From JANYJA01 sp038229055 (lineage in GTDB: Bacteria > Acidobacteriota > Terriglobia > Bryobacterales > Bryobacteraceae), in assembly GCA_038229055.1 (NCBI GenBank), contig JBBROU010000001.1, positions 1 to 64,000 on the forward strand: a stretch of DNA of 64,000 bases, read 5' to 3'. Below, in pieces: positions 17,530-25,656 of the stretch. A program made the position numbers and the translations under genes. Under the pieces are notes generated by a model that was given only the letters and a program-made list of their open reading frames with translations, made no database searches and had not been told where the DNA came from. How positions within the stretch are numbered: position 1 is the stretch's first letter; every line of letters begins with the position of its first letter.

Positions 17530-19065
17530 ATGGACTTCGAGATAGGCCAGACGCTCGGTGATTACGAGATCCTTCGGGTCCTCGGGGCCGGCGGTATGGG
17601 AAAGGTGTATCAGGTTCGAAACTACGTTTCGCACCGGGTGGAGGCGATGAAGGTCCTGCTTCCCGCCCTCACCTCCGAGCCCGAACTGGCAGACCGTTTC
17701 TTGCGTGAGATCCGCATATCGGCCAGCCTGGATCATCCGAACATTGCGGCCCTGCGCACAGCGCAACGGGTGAACGATCAGCTCATCATGGTGATGGAAT
17801 ATGTCGAGGGGTCGACCTTAGACGGCATTTTGCGCAAGTCTCGCATCCCGGCAGACAAGGGAATTCAATACACTACACAGGCGCTCTCGGCGCTTTCCTA
17901 TGCGCACTCAAAGGGCGTGATCCATCGCGATATAAAGCCCGGTAACATCATGTTGACGCCCGCGGGCTCCATCAAGCTGATGGATTTCGGAATCGCGAAA
18001 CTCGCGACCGACAGCAAACTAACTAAGACCGGACTGATGGTAGGTTCGGTCTACTACATGTCTCCGGAACAGATCGAAGGACGGGAACTCGATGCCCGTT
18101 CAGATCTCTATTCGCTCGGGATCACGCTATATGAGCTAACGACGGGGCAGCGGCCGTTCAGCGGAGATAGCGAATACAAAATCATGGCAGCGCACCTGAA
18201 GCAGATGCCGCAACCGCCCCGCGACCTGGATCATTCCCTGCCCCAGGAATTGAATGACATCATTATGATGGCGCTGGCGAAAGATCCGGCAAAGCGGTTT
18301 CAATCGGCGGACGCGTTTCAACGAGCATTGACCGGCATTGCCTCGCATTCTCAACCACAAAGCAAGGAAGCTACTGGAATCGCAGCCAAGCCCAACTATC
18401 GACTGGCCTACATGTTGGCCGGCTCGGTCGCAACCTTACTGGTGATCGCGGGGGCGATCGTGGAACTCCCGAAGTTCTTTCACGCCAGCGCCGGGGGAAG
18501 CGCAACGCCCGCGAACATTGCATCCAATCCCGTATCCGGGAGTGGAAAGATGCAAGACCCGATTCCATCCGCAACGATGACGCCGCCCGATCGCAGTGTG
18601 CCTGCGTCCGCCGCGCGTGTCGCCACCCCCGTGCAGCCAGTTGGCACCGCACGCGGAGCAGGAGGCACCGTCGAGCCGAAAAAGATCGCCTCAGCCCAAG
18701 TGTCCGAACATGCGATGCCGGTGCCCGTGCCACAGCAGTCGACCTCGACCGTGACCGCGCCACCGGAAACGAAGCCCGCTCCACCGCCGGCCGATGCGGC
18801 GGCTTTGGCCGACCTGCGAGAACGAATGATGCTGATGGCGGCCCGGATGGGGGCGGCCACAACGTCGGTTCAAAATCTACAACGCGAGCAAGCGCGCCAG
18901 GGGTTGAGCCTTCGATCCGATGTTGTGGCGATGCAGCAGCGCATCAACTATCAGATGGACGAGGCGGAGTCGAGTCTCAAGCAGAGCAATTCCGCCAGTG
19001 CCAAGCAAAGGCTGGACGCGGCGGAACGCGATCTGGAGAAACTTGAAAGTTTTTTAGGTAAGTAA
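17530..19065 (+). CDS. Transmembrane Ser/Thr protein kinase
   Basis: This 511-residue protein has a complete Hanks-type kinase at about 10-275: LGAGGMGKVYQVR, EAMKVLLP with the ATP-binding Lys, VIHRDIKPGNIML, DFGIAK, SVYYMSPEQIEG. A transmembrane helix follows at about 295-316, then a Pro/Ala/Thr-rich exported segment to 410. The C-terminal 90 residues are predicted coiled coil (LADLRERMMLMAARMG, NSASAKQRLDAAERDLEKLES). It lies inside the secreted gene cluster, 21 bases after the csgG-like stop, and may sense these exported proteins. Confidence 0.93.
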   Translation: MDFEIGQTLGDYEILRVLGAGGMGKVYQVRNYVSHRVEAMKVLLPALTSEPELADRFLREIRISASLDHPNIAALRTAQRVNDQLIMVMEYVEGSTLDGILRKSRIPADKGIQYTTQALSALSYAHSKGVIHRDIKPGNIMLTPAGSIKLMDFGIAKLATDSKLTKTGLMVGSVYYMSPEQIEGRELDARSDLYSLGITLYELTTGQRPFSGDSEYKIMAAHLKQMPQPPRDLDHSLPQELNDIIMMALAKDPAKRFQSADAFQRALTGIASHSQPQSKEATGIAAKPNYRLAYMLAGSVATLLVIAGAIVELPKFFHASAGGSATPANIASNPVSGSGKMQDPIPSATMTPPDRSVPASAARVATPVQPVGTARGAGGTVEPKKIASAQVSEHAMPVPVPQQSTSTVTAPPETKPAPPPADAAALADLRERMMLMAARMGAATTSVQNLQREQARQGLSLRSDVVAMQQRINYQMDEAESSLKQSNSASAKQRLDAAERDLEKLESFLGK

Positions 19066-19074
19066 GGAGCCCTT

Positions 19075-20160
19075 ATGACTATAAATAAAACGACAAATAA
19101 AACAACGGTAACTGCAATTTTTCTACTGTGTGCCGCACCCAGCTTGTTCGCCGATTTCACTTATGAATCCACCAGTAAGATCACCGGGGGCGCCCTCGTT
19201 GGGATGATGAAGTTTGCTGGCGCTTTTTCAAAAGATGCCCGCAAGGTGATGGATCCGATTCCATCGACCACAGCGATCAAAGGCAATCGCATGGTTCACA
19301 AGACCAACGACTCAGCCAGCGTAATCGACATCGACAAAGAAACCATCACGAACATCAATTACGCGCAAAAGACCTATTCTGTTGTGACCTTCGCCCAAAT
19401 GAAGCAGGCCATGGACGAGATGATGCAGAAAATGCAGCACCAAAAACCGGGTGATCCGCCGCCGCCGGACATGCAGTTCGATATCAAAGTGAACGACACC
19501 GGTCAAACCAAATCCATCAACGGTAACAACGCCCACGAGATGGTTATGACCATGGCCATGCTGGGCCAGGATGCGAAGTCCGCGGCCAAAGGGGGTCTGG
19601 ATGTGACCACGGACATGTGGATTGCTCCCAAGGTGGCGGGCTACGACCAGGTGCGTGACTTTCAGCGCCGCATGGCAAAGAAACTGAACTGGGTGCCGGG
19701 GCAGAGCCCGTTGATGACTCGCCCGGATATGCAGCGTGCCATGGCGGAGCTTTATCAGGAAGGCTCCAAGTTAGATGGCATGCCCGTTTACGAGACGATC
19801 AAGATGGGAGGAAAGATGGAAGGGATTCCCGACAGCTCCTCTTCGCAAACACAGTCCTCGCGCAATTCGAATGCACCGCCCACCTCGGTGAGCGAAGCGC
19901 TGGGCTCGGCTCTCGGTGGACGGCTGGGGCTTGGCGGATTTGGGCGGCGTAAGAAAGAGGCGCCGGCTGATGCGGGCTCGCAATCCGCTTCCGGCACGCC
20001 GAATGGGGGCTCCAATTCAGTCTCGGGCTCTTTGATGGAGATGACCATGGAAGTGACCAGCTATTCGTCGGCCTCCGCGGATCCCGCGCTTTTTGAGGTT
20101 CCTGCCGGCTTCACTCAGGCGCAGGAGGATCCGGCGCATCCGAATCGCCGCCGACCGTAA
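19075..20160 (+). CDS. Exported DUF4412-like protein
   Basis: This 361-residue protein has a signal peptide (TAIFLLCAAPSLFA). The body resembles DUF4412-type periplasmic proteins: DFTYESTSKITGGALVG near the N-terminus, IDKETITNINYAQKTYSVVTFAQM, a Met-rich helix, and GLDVTTDMWIAPKVAGYDQVRDF. Residues 278-294 carry a Gly-rich basic motif (GGRLGLGGFGRRKK) also seen in the CsgG-like protein. AGGAG stands nine bases before its ATG. It is 9 bases after the kinase stop. No biochemical role can be assigned. Confidence 0.7.
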   Translation: MTINKTTNKTTVTAIFLLCAAPSLFADFTYESTSKITGGALVGMMKFAGAFSKDARKVMDPIPSTTAIKGNRMVHKTNDSASVIDIDKETITNINYAQKTYSVVTFAQMKQAMDEMMQKMQHQKPGDPPPPDMQFDIKVNDTGQTKSINGNNAHEMVMTMAMLGQDAKSAAKGGLDVTTDMWIAPKVAGYDQVRDFQRRMAKKLNWVPGQSPLMTRPDMQRAMAELYQEGSKLDGMPVYETIKMGGKMEGIPDSSSSQTQSSRNSNAPPTSVSEALGSALGGRLGLGGFGRRKKEAPADAGSQSASGTPNGGSNSVSGSLMEMTMEVTSYSSASADPALFEVPAGFTQAQEDPAHPNRRRP

Positions 20161-20214
20161 GTTATTGGTAAAATGGAAGGATTCGTATAGAAGTTTGAAA
20201 TTAGGAGACCCGCA

Positions 20215-21174
20215 GTGTCATTGCTTAAGTATTCATCATTCGCAATTTTTCTTACTACTCTCCCGGTTTGGTCACAGCCCGCTATCAAGGAACTCACCGC
20301 GCGCGAGATATTCCTGGAAACGGCCGAAGTGAAACCGGTTTCGAAACCCGCATCGAATATCGCGCGCCGTCCCAGAATCAAGAGTTCCGTTAAATCCGCG
20401 CCGGCCGCAGCCCCTTCCGAACAGCCGAGCGCGCGCGATCCGTTGAGCTCTACTGCGGAAATCGCGCATTCGGAAAGTACGTCGCCTGACGGCACTGCAG
20501 TAGTGTCCGTTGTCAAGACTGAATCGACTGTCCCGCTTGGGATACGGTATGTCGTGCTGAAAGAAACCAGGGGCCGTGTGGACGAGGAAGTGGATCCGGA
20601 CAGCGTCTTTCACAGTCGCGACCGGATCCAGTTGGATGTGGAAGTAAATGATAGCGGCTATCTCTACGTGATAAACCGCGGATCCACCGGGACCTGGAAA
20701 ATGCTGTTTCCTTCGGCGGAGACGCCGCAAGGGGGAAATCATGTGACACGGGGGCATCAATACCGGATTCCTGAACAGCACGTGATCGCCTTCGACAGCA
20801 ACACGGGCACGGAGAATCTGTTCATCGTGTTCTCAAGGCAACCGGAGGCGGACCTGGAATCGTTGATCCATAGCCTCGGGGATAAAACGCCAAAGCAGCC
20901 GGCTTCCGACAAGGGGGCCCGGCCAGCCCCGGCGGGAACCTTGATGGCCGCCAACGTACAGTTGGACGACAACTACGTCGATGGGCTTAGGAGAGTTTAT
21001 TCACGTGATCTAGTGATCGAGAAGGCCGATGCTTCCGCGGCTGAGAGCGCTAAATCGGGTGAAGGTAAGGGCGATGCGAGCGTGCACGGCAAGGACCATG
21101 CGGTATACGCCGTTAATCCCACGGGTCGTCCCGATTCGCGGGTCGTCAGCGATGTTACGCTGATTCACCAATAG
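20215..21174 (+). CDS. Exported DUF4384-like protein
   Basis: This 319-residue protein starts at GTG 20215 behind AGGAG. It has a signal peptide ending VWSQ, a Pro/Ser/Ala-rich linker (about 45-110) and a DUF4384-like beta domain at about 125-230. That domain has VDPDSVFHSRDRIQLDVEVNDSGYLYVIN, KMLFPSAETPQGGNHV, a YRIP strand and a FIVFSRQP strand. DUF4384 is usually found fused to kinases, caspases or TPR proteins; here those partners are encoded as neighbours. Confidence 0.78.
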   Translation: MSLLKYSSFAIFLTTLPVWSQPAIKELTAREIFLETAEVKPVSKPASNIARRPRIKSSVKSAPAAAPSEQPSARDPLSSTAEIAHSESTSPDGTAVVSVVKTESTVPLGIRYVVLKETRGRVDEEVDPDSVFHSRDRIQLDVEVNDSGYLYVINRGSTGTWKMLFPSAETPQGGNHVTRGHQYRIPEQHVIAFDSNTGTENLFIVFSRQPEADLESLIHSLGDKTPKQPASDKGARPAPAGTLMAANVQLDDNYVDGLRRVYSRDLVIEKADASAAESAKSGEGKGDASVHGKDHAVYAVNPTGRPDSRVVSDVTLIHQ

Positions 21175-21176
21175 TT

Positions 21177-21842
21177 ATGCGCCGAAATGTTGTCGGTTTT
21201 GTTCTTGCCGCGTCGCAGTTACTAGTTGCGCAAAGCACATCCCTTTCACAGGGCAGCCATCACATTGAAATCGTCGTGGAAAGACGCGATGGCTTGGTTT
21301 GGAAGCAGGTGGATCCGGGGCTGGTGTTCAATCAAAACGACCTTCTCCGGTTTCGATTCCAGACCAACTTTGACGGTTATCTTTACGTCGTGAATCACAG
21401 CAGTTCGGGCAAGGACATGCTGATCTTCCCGCGCGAGGAGACCGGGCGCGACAATCGAATCCAAGGCGGAAAGAGCTATCAGGTGCCTGCTACCAAGTCG
21501 CAGTTCCGGATTACCGGTCCGGCGGGTCACGAGGTGGTGTATTGGATGCTGAGCCCTGTGGAACTGCCGGGTTACGCATCGGCGGCCGAGGCGGTTGAGA
21601 CGCGGAAGGCGCCTGAATTGATTCCACGCTGTGACGACGAACTCTTCCGCGCGCGCGGCGAGTGCATCGATTCTTCAGCAGGAGCCCGGGGCATCGAGGC
21701 CCAGGAAAAGCTGCCGAAGGGACTTCCCCGCGCCGACGACTCTTCCGACTTAGTGTTCATGCGGCAGCAGAATAAGTCGGTGATTTCATCTCGAGTCTTA
21801 CATGGTCCGATTGTTTATGAATTCCGGATAGCCCACAAGTGA
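21177..21842 (+). CDS. Exported DUF4384-like protein, second copy
   Basis: This 221-residue protein has a signal peptide (VVGFVLAASQLLVAQ). It then moves directly into a DUF4384-like domain (about 28-145) with VDPGLVFNQNDLLRFRFQTNFDGYLYVVN, DMLIFPREETGRDNRIQGG and SYQVPATK. It aligns by eye with the preceding protein in domain order but lacks its linker. It starts two bases after that gene's stop and overlaps the caspase gene start (GTGA). Confidence 0.78.
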   Translation: MRRNVVGFVLAASQLLVAQSTSLSQGSHHIEIVVERRDGLVWKQVDPGLVFNQNDLLRFRFQTNFDGYLYVVNHSSSGKDMLIFPREETGRDNRIQGGKSYQVPATKSQFRITGPAGHEVVYWMLSPVELPGYASAAEAVETRKAPELIPRCDDELFRARGECIDSSAGARGIEAQEKLPKGLPRADDSSDLVFMRQQNKSVISSRVLHGPIVYEFRIAHK

Positions 21843-23941
21843 AGTCTATGTTTCCAAGATTCGCAATATTGTCTCTGCTATGTTTCACCCTGCACGCGCA
21901 GCAGCCGGCGGCTCCATCGGCGGCGCCTTCAAAGGAACGCGATCTGAATCTGGAGAGCCTGACTCCCACCGCGGTTCCGGCTAAGGATCCAGCGCGACCC
22001 CACATACCGCGTAGCTATGCGTTGGTCGTGGGCGTTTCCAATTACCAGAATTTGTCCGCTGGGCAGCAATTACCTTATTCGGACCGTGACGCCGAAGCGA
22101 TTTATTCGGTTCTGATAAGCCCCGAAGGCGGGAATTTTCCGGCCGAAAATGTCCACAAGCTAATTGGTTCTAACGCGACTCTTCGTAATATCAAGCAGAA
22201 TCTTGAAGAATGGCTCCCCGCATCGGCGAAGAAGGACGACCGGGTCTTGATTTACTTTGCAGGGCACGGGTTCGTCGATCCGGCGAACGGGACCGCTTAC
22301 CTGGCGCCATATGATTTTCGCAAAGATGACATCGTTCACACCGGATACCCGATGTCGCGGCTGAGTTCCATCATAGGGTCGGCAATTCAGGCGAAAGACA
22401 AAATTCTCTTAACCGATTCCTGCCATAGCGGTGCGATTGCACCCGATGCCGACGTGCAGCAGATCAATCAGAGTCTCTCCAATTTAGATAAGTCGCTGTT
22501 TTCGTTAACGGCAAGCCGCGACCGCGAACGCTCGTTCGAAGGTAAAGATTGGGGCGGAGGCCACGGTGTCTTCACTTATTACGTAATCGAAGGTTTGAAG
22601 GGTGCGGCCGACACCTCGCACGACGGTATCGTGACCGCCGATGAGCTGGCTGAATATGTCCACACAAATGTTCGTGAAGCCACCAACGGCAAACAGAATC
22701 CCACTTCTGAGCGCGCCAGCTTCGACCCCAATATGCTGCTGTCTTATGTGCCTGCAAATGTCCGCCCGGGAACGCCTCCACCGCCGAAGTTCGGCACGCT
22801 CGTATTTGAGTCGAACATGGATGGCGTGGAGATCCTGGTAGACGGCCAATCAAAGGGGATCGTCAATAAGGCGGCTCCGCTTTCGCTGCCGGGCCTTCCG
22901 CCGGGCTCTCACATTGTGCAAGGCGTCCACATTGGATATGAGCCGGATGGCCCTCGCGAAGAGGTTGTCTATCCCGGCCAGGAAAAGACGGTCACGATTC
23001 GAATTGTCATGCAAAAGCGGCGGAACCGGGCGGCCGCTGATCACCTGGATAAGGCGCTCAAGTTTTATCAGGACGGGCAGGAAAAGAACTATAAGAAAGC
23101 GCAGGGCGAGTTGCAGGAAGCACTCGCCATCGATCCGAATTACAGCCAGGCGTGGCTCTACATGGGCCGCGTATCGAGCGCGCTATTTGAGCGCGACGAG
23201 GCTGAGAAGAATTTCCGCCGCGCCATTCAAATCGATCCGGATTATCTCGAAGCACGGACTTCTCTGGGGGGCATGCTGCTGGACAAGGGCAATTTGGATG
23301 AAGCTGTCCGTCAGTTGAACCTGGTGACTCAGCGCGATCCTAAGAACGCGGAAGCGTGGTATCTGCTGTCGCAGGCATTTACGCGCAAGGAGAGCTATGA
23401 GCAGGCGGGCCAGGCTGCGTCGAAGGCCATCGATCTGACGCCTAGAAACGCGGAGGCTCATTTCTGGATGGCCGAGAGCCTTCGATTCAGCAAGAAGTGG
23501 GAGCCGGCGCGAAACCAATATGACTCCTATTTGAAGTTGAGTAACTTTGACAGCGGGACCGCCGGGAAGCTCAATTATTATGTTCTTGGATACTTGGTCG
23601 GGCTTGGCAAGAAGTCACGGGCTTCCCAGGAGGATATCTGGAAGGACCTGCGAAGCTGGGCTTACTTCGGCCGTTGCGATTGTGAACAGAGGCTTTCGCA
23701 ATTCGACGCGGCGATTGCCGATTGCCAGAGGTCTTTGTCTTATGACAATAAAGACGCGCTGACGCACTTTGCGTTGGGACTGGCCTACTTGAAGCAAGGG
23801 CAGAAGCTTGGCAATGTGGGCCCTCTGGTTGCGGCTTGCGACCATTTCAAGACTATGATCAACTTAAACGCCTCTCTGGCTGAAGCGGAATTCGCGAGAA
23901 AGAATATTGCCGGCATTCAGAAACTAGTCACTTGTCAGTGA
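21839..23941 (+). CDS. Exported caspase-family protease with PEGA and TPR domains
   Basis: This 700-residue protein has a signal peptide (FAILSLLCFTLHAQ). The caspase/C14 domain (about 58-310) has both catalytic residues: His 143 in YFAGHG and Cys 195 in TDSCHSG. A PEGA domain (about 320-390) and at least six TPR units follow (ELQEALAIDPNYSQAWLYMG through RSLSYDNKDALTHFALGLAYLKQG). It is a likely Arg/Lys or Asp-specific cysteine peptidase in the envelope, with TPRs for partner binding. Start may be GTG 21839 or ATG 21848. Its end overlaps the convergent kinase-FGE gene by seven bases. Confidence 0.9.
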   Translation: MKSMFPRFAILSLLCFTLHAQQPAAPSAAPSKERDLNLESLTPTAVPAKDPARPHIPRSYALVVGVSNYQNLSAGQQLPYSDRDAEAIYSVLISPEGGNFPAENVHKLIGSNATLRNIKQNLEEWLPASAKKDDRVLIYFAGHGFVDPANGTAYLAPYDFRKDDIVHTGYPMSRLSSIIGSAIQAKDKILLTDSCHSGAIAPDADVQQINQSLSNLDKSLFSLTASRDRERSFEGKDWGGGHGVFTYYVIEGLKGAADTSHDGIVTADELAEYVHTNVREATNGKQNPTSERASFDPNMLLSYVPANVRPGTPPPPKFGTLVFESNMDGVEILVDGQSKGIVNKAAPLSLPGLPPGSHIVQGVHIGYEPDGPREEVVYPGQEKTVTIRIVMQKRRNRAAADHLDKALKFYQDGQEKNYKKAQGELQEALAIDPNYSQAWLYMGRVSSALFERDEAEKNFRRAIQIDPDYLEARTSLGGMLLDKGNLDEAVRQLNLVTQRDPKNAEAWYLLSQAFTRKESYEQAGQAASKAIDLTPRNAEAHFWMAESLRFSKKWEPARNQYDSYLKLSNFDSGTAGKLNYYVLGYLVGLGKKSRASQEDIWKDLRSWAYFGRCDCEQRLSQFDAAIADCQRSLSYDNKDALTHFALGLAYLKQGQKLGNVGPLVAACDHFKTMINLNASLAEAEFARKNIAGIQKLVTCQ

Positions 23942-25653
23942 GCGTCTCTCACGCACCGAAATCCAATTGACCGCCCAGAAAAGCGCGCGGGCACTGAACT
24001 CCACTCGTAGGTAACTGTGGACGCCAAGTGCTGGGCAAATGAACCACCGCGCATGATGTACCATGGCTCATCCGGAGTGACCGGAAAACTTTTTGCTAAG
24101 TAGTCAGCTACCGCACGCGGGCTTGGCTTTCGTAACTCATCGACAAATTCCCAAACGTTCCCGGCCATGTTCAGCGCACCATACGGACTGGCTCCGCTAA
24201 TCGAGCTTGTGGCGGGTGCGATTCCGTGAAAGCCAGAAGCGCTGTTATCGACAACATTTGCTCGACTGGTATCGGGTTCGCGGCCCCAGGGGAACTCCCG
24301 GCCATCCGCGCCCCGCGCGGCTTTCTCCCATTCCTGCATCGTCGGCAGACGTTTGCCCGCCCATCTCGCGAAATCGCGTGCTTCAGCGATCGTCACGCCG
24401 GTTATCGGGAGGCCGGGTTGAGAGGCCATAAAGGTGTCGGGTAGTTTCTGGCCAGTTTTCTGGCAATATCTCGCATAAGCGTCTTGAGTAACTTCGGTCT
24501 TATCTACGTAGTAGTCCGGAAGGGAGGCGGACTTCAGGTCTTTACCGACCAGGAAACTCCCTCCGGGCACAAGCACCATATCGCCGGCTGGGTCCTGAAC
24601 CAAAGTCACGAGTTTCGGTGCCGCGGGGACTTTTGCCGTTCTCAGGCGGAGCACGAAGTAGCCGGCAATGGCCAACAGGAGAACCGCCGCTAATGCGACC
24701 GAGGGGATGACCCACTTTGGCCGGGAAGCGTTGGCCGAGACTAAAGGTTCATTCGCGTGCGTATCGACATCAGTACTCGCTTTGGTCGCGAACCGATCCG
24801 ATATCCCCTCCGTTGCTCTCGCTGGTTGCGCATGATTTTCCAATTCCCTTGTGATCGCGGCGAGACGCGCCCGAACCGCGCCGAAGCTTTGTGGCCGAGC
24901 TTCAGGTTTCTTGGCCGTGCAATCCTGAATCAATGAGCAGAGGGATTCAGGAGCACCGGCTGCGCGCATCGCATCGATCTTGATCGGTTCATTTAGAATG
25001 TTGTAGAAAAGACTTTGGACTGAATCCGCATTGATCGGCTTGGCGCCGGTTATGACTTCGAATACGACGATTCCAAAAGCGTAGATGTCGACAAGATGGT
25101 TCACTTGCCCACCCATGACTTGTTCCGGAGCCATGTAATACGGTGTGCCCAGGATGTAGCCGGCTCGGGTGAGCGCCATGCCCTCGGTCTTAGCAATGCC
25201 GAAATCCATCAATTTCAACCGGCCATCGGGGCAAACATGAATATTCTCGGGCTTGAGATCGCGATGGATAATCTTGTTGACGTGGACGTACTCCAGCGCC
25301 TTCGCCAATTGCATTGCAAGATCAAGCTTTGCGGCTAAGTCACCCGTCCGATGTTCCTCGATGAGGCTGTGGAGATCCTTGCCGTTCAAAAACTCCATGA
25401 CCAGGAACAGGCGGCCTTTTTCCTCGCCGAAGTCGTAGATATTGATTACGTTTTCGTGACTGATGTTCCCAGCCATGCGCGCTTCCTGTAGAAAACGCGA
25501 TTTCACTTCAGGGTCCGATTCTCCTTGCGGGGTTAGAATCTTGACGGCTACGGTTCTTCCGATAATCGTGTCTTTCGCGCGGTAAACATGGGACATGCCG
25601 CCGCCCAGAAACTGCTGAAGCTCGTATTTTCCAATGCGGAAAGGAAGTTCCAC
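23935..25653 (-). CDS. Ser/Thr kinase fused to FGE-sulfatase-like domain (PpkA-like)
   Basis: This 572-residue protein starts at GTG 25653, three bases after tssM. The kinase (about 7-275) has LGGGMSHVYRAKD, VAVKIL, IIHRDLKPENI and DFGIAK. A transmembrane helix lies at about 313-333. Residues about 350-572 form a formylglycine-generating-enzyme-like domain (MVLVPGGSFLVG, RLPTMQEWEKAARG, GALNMAGNVWEFVDE, GFRCVR). The two catalytic Cys of true FGE are absent in the RGGSFAQ segment, so it is probably a binding domain. T6SS loci often carry such kinases (PpkA); this one likely phosphorylates T6SS parts. Confidence 0.88.
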   Translation of the reverse strand: MELPFRIGKYELQQFLGGGMSHVYRAKDTIIGRTVAVKILTPQGESDPEVKSRFLQEARMAGNISHENVINIYDFGEEKGRLFLVMEFLNGKDLHSLIEEHRTGDLAAKLDLAMQLAKALEYVHVNKIIHRDLKPENIHVCPDGRLKLMDFGIAKTEGMALTRAGYILGTPYYMAPEQVMGGQVNHLVDIYAFGIVVFEVITGAKPINADSVQSLFYNILNEPIKIDAMRAAGAPESLCSLIQDCTAKKPEARPQSFGAVRARLAAITRELENHAQPARATEGISDRFATKASTDVDTHANEPLVSANASRPKWVIPSVALAAVLLLAIAGYFVLRLRTAKVPAAPKLVTLVQDPAGDMVLVPGGSFLVGKDLKSASLPDYYVDKTEVTQDAYARYCQKTGQKLPDTFMASQPGLPITGVTIAEARDFARWAGKRLPTMQEWEKAARGADGREFPWGREPDTSRANVVDNSASGFHGIAPATSSISGASPYGALNMAGNVWEFVDELRKPSPRAVADYLAKSFPVTPDEPWYIMRGGSFAQHLASTVTYEWSSVPARFSGRSIGFRCVRDAH

Positions 25654-25656
25654 GGT

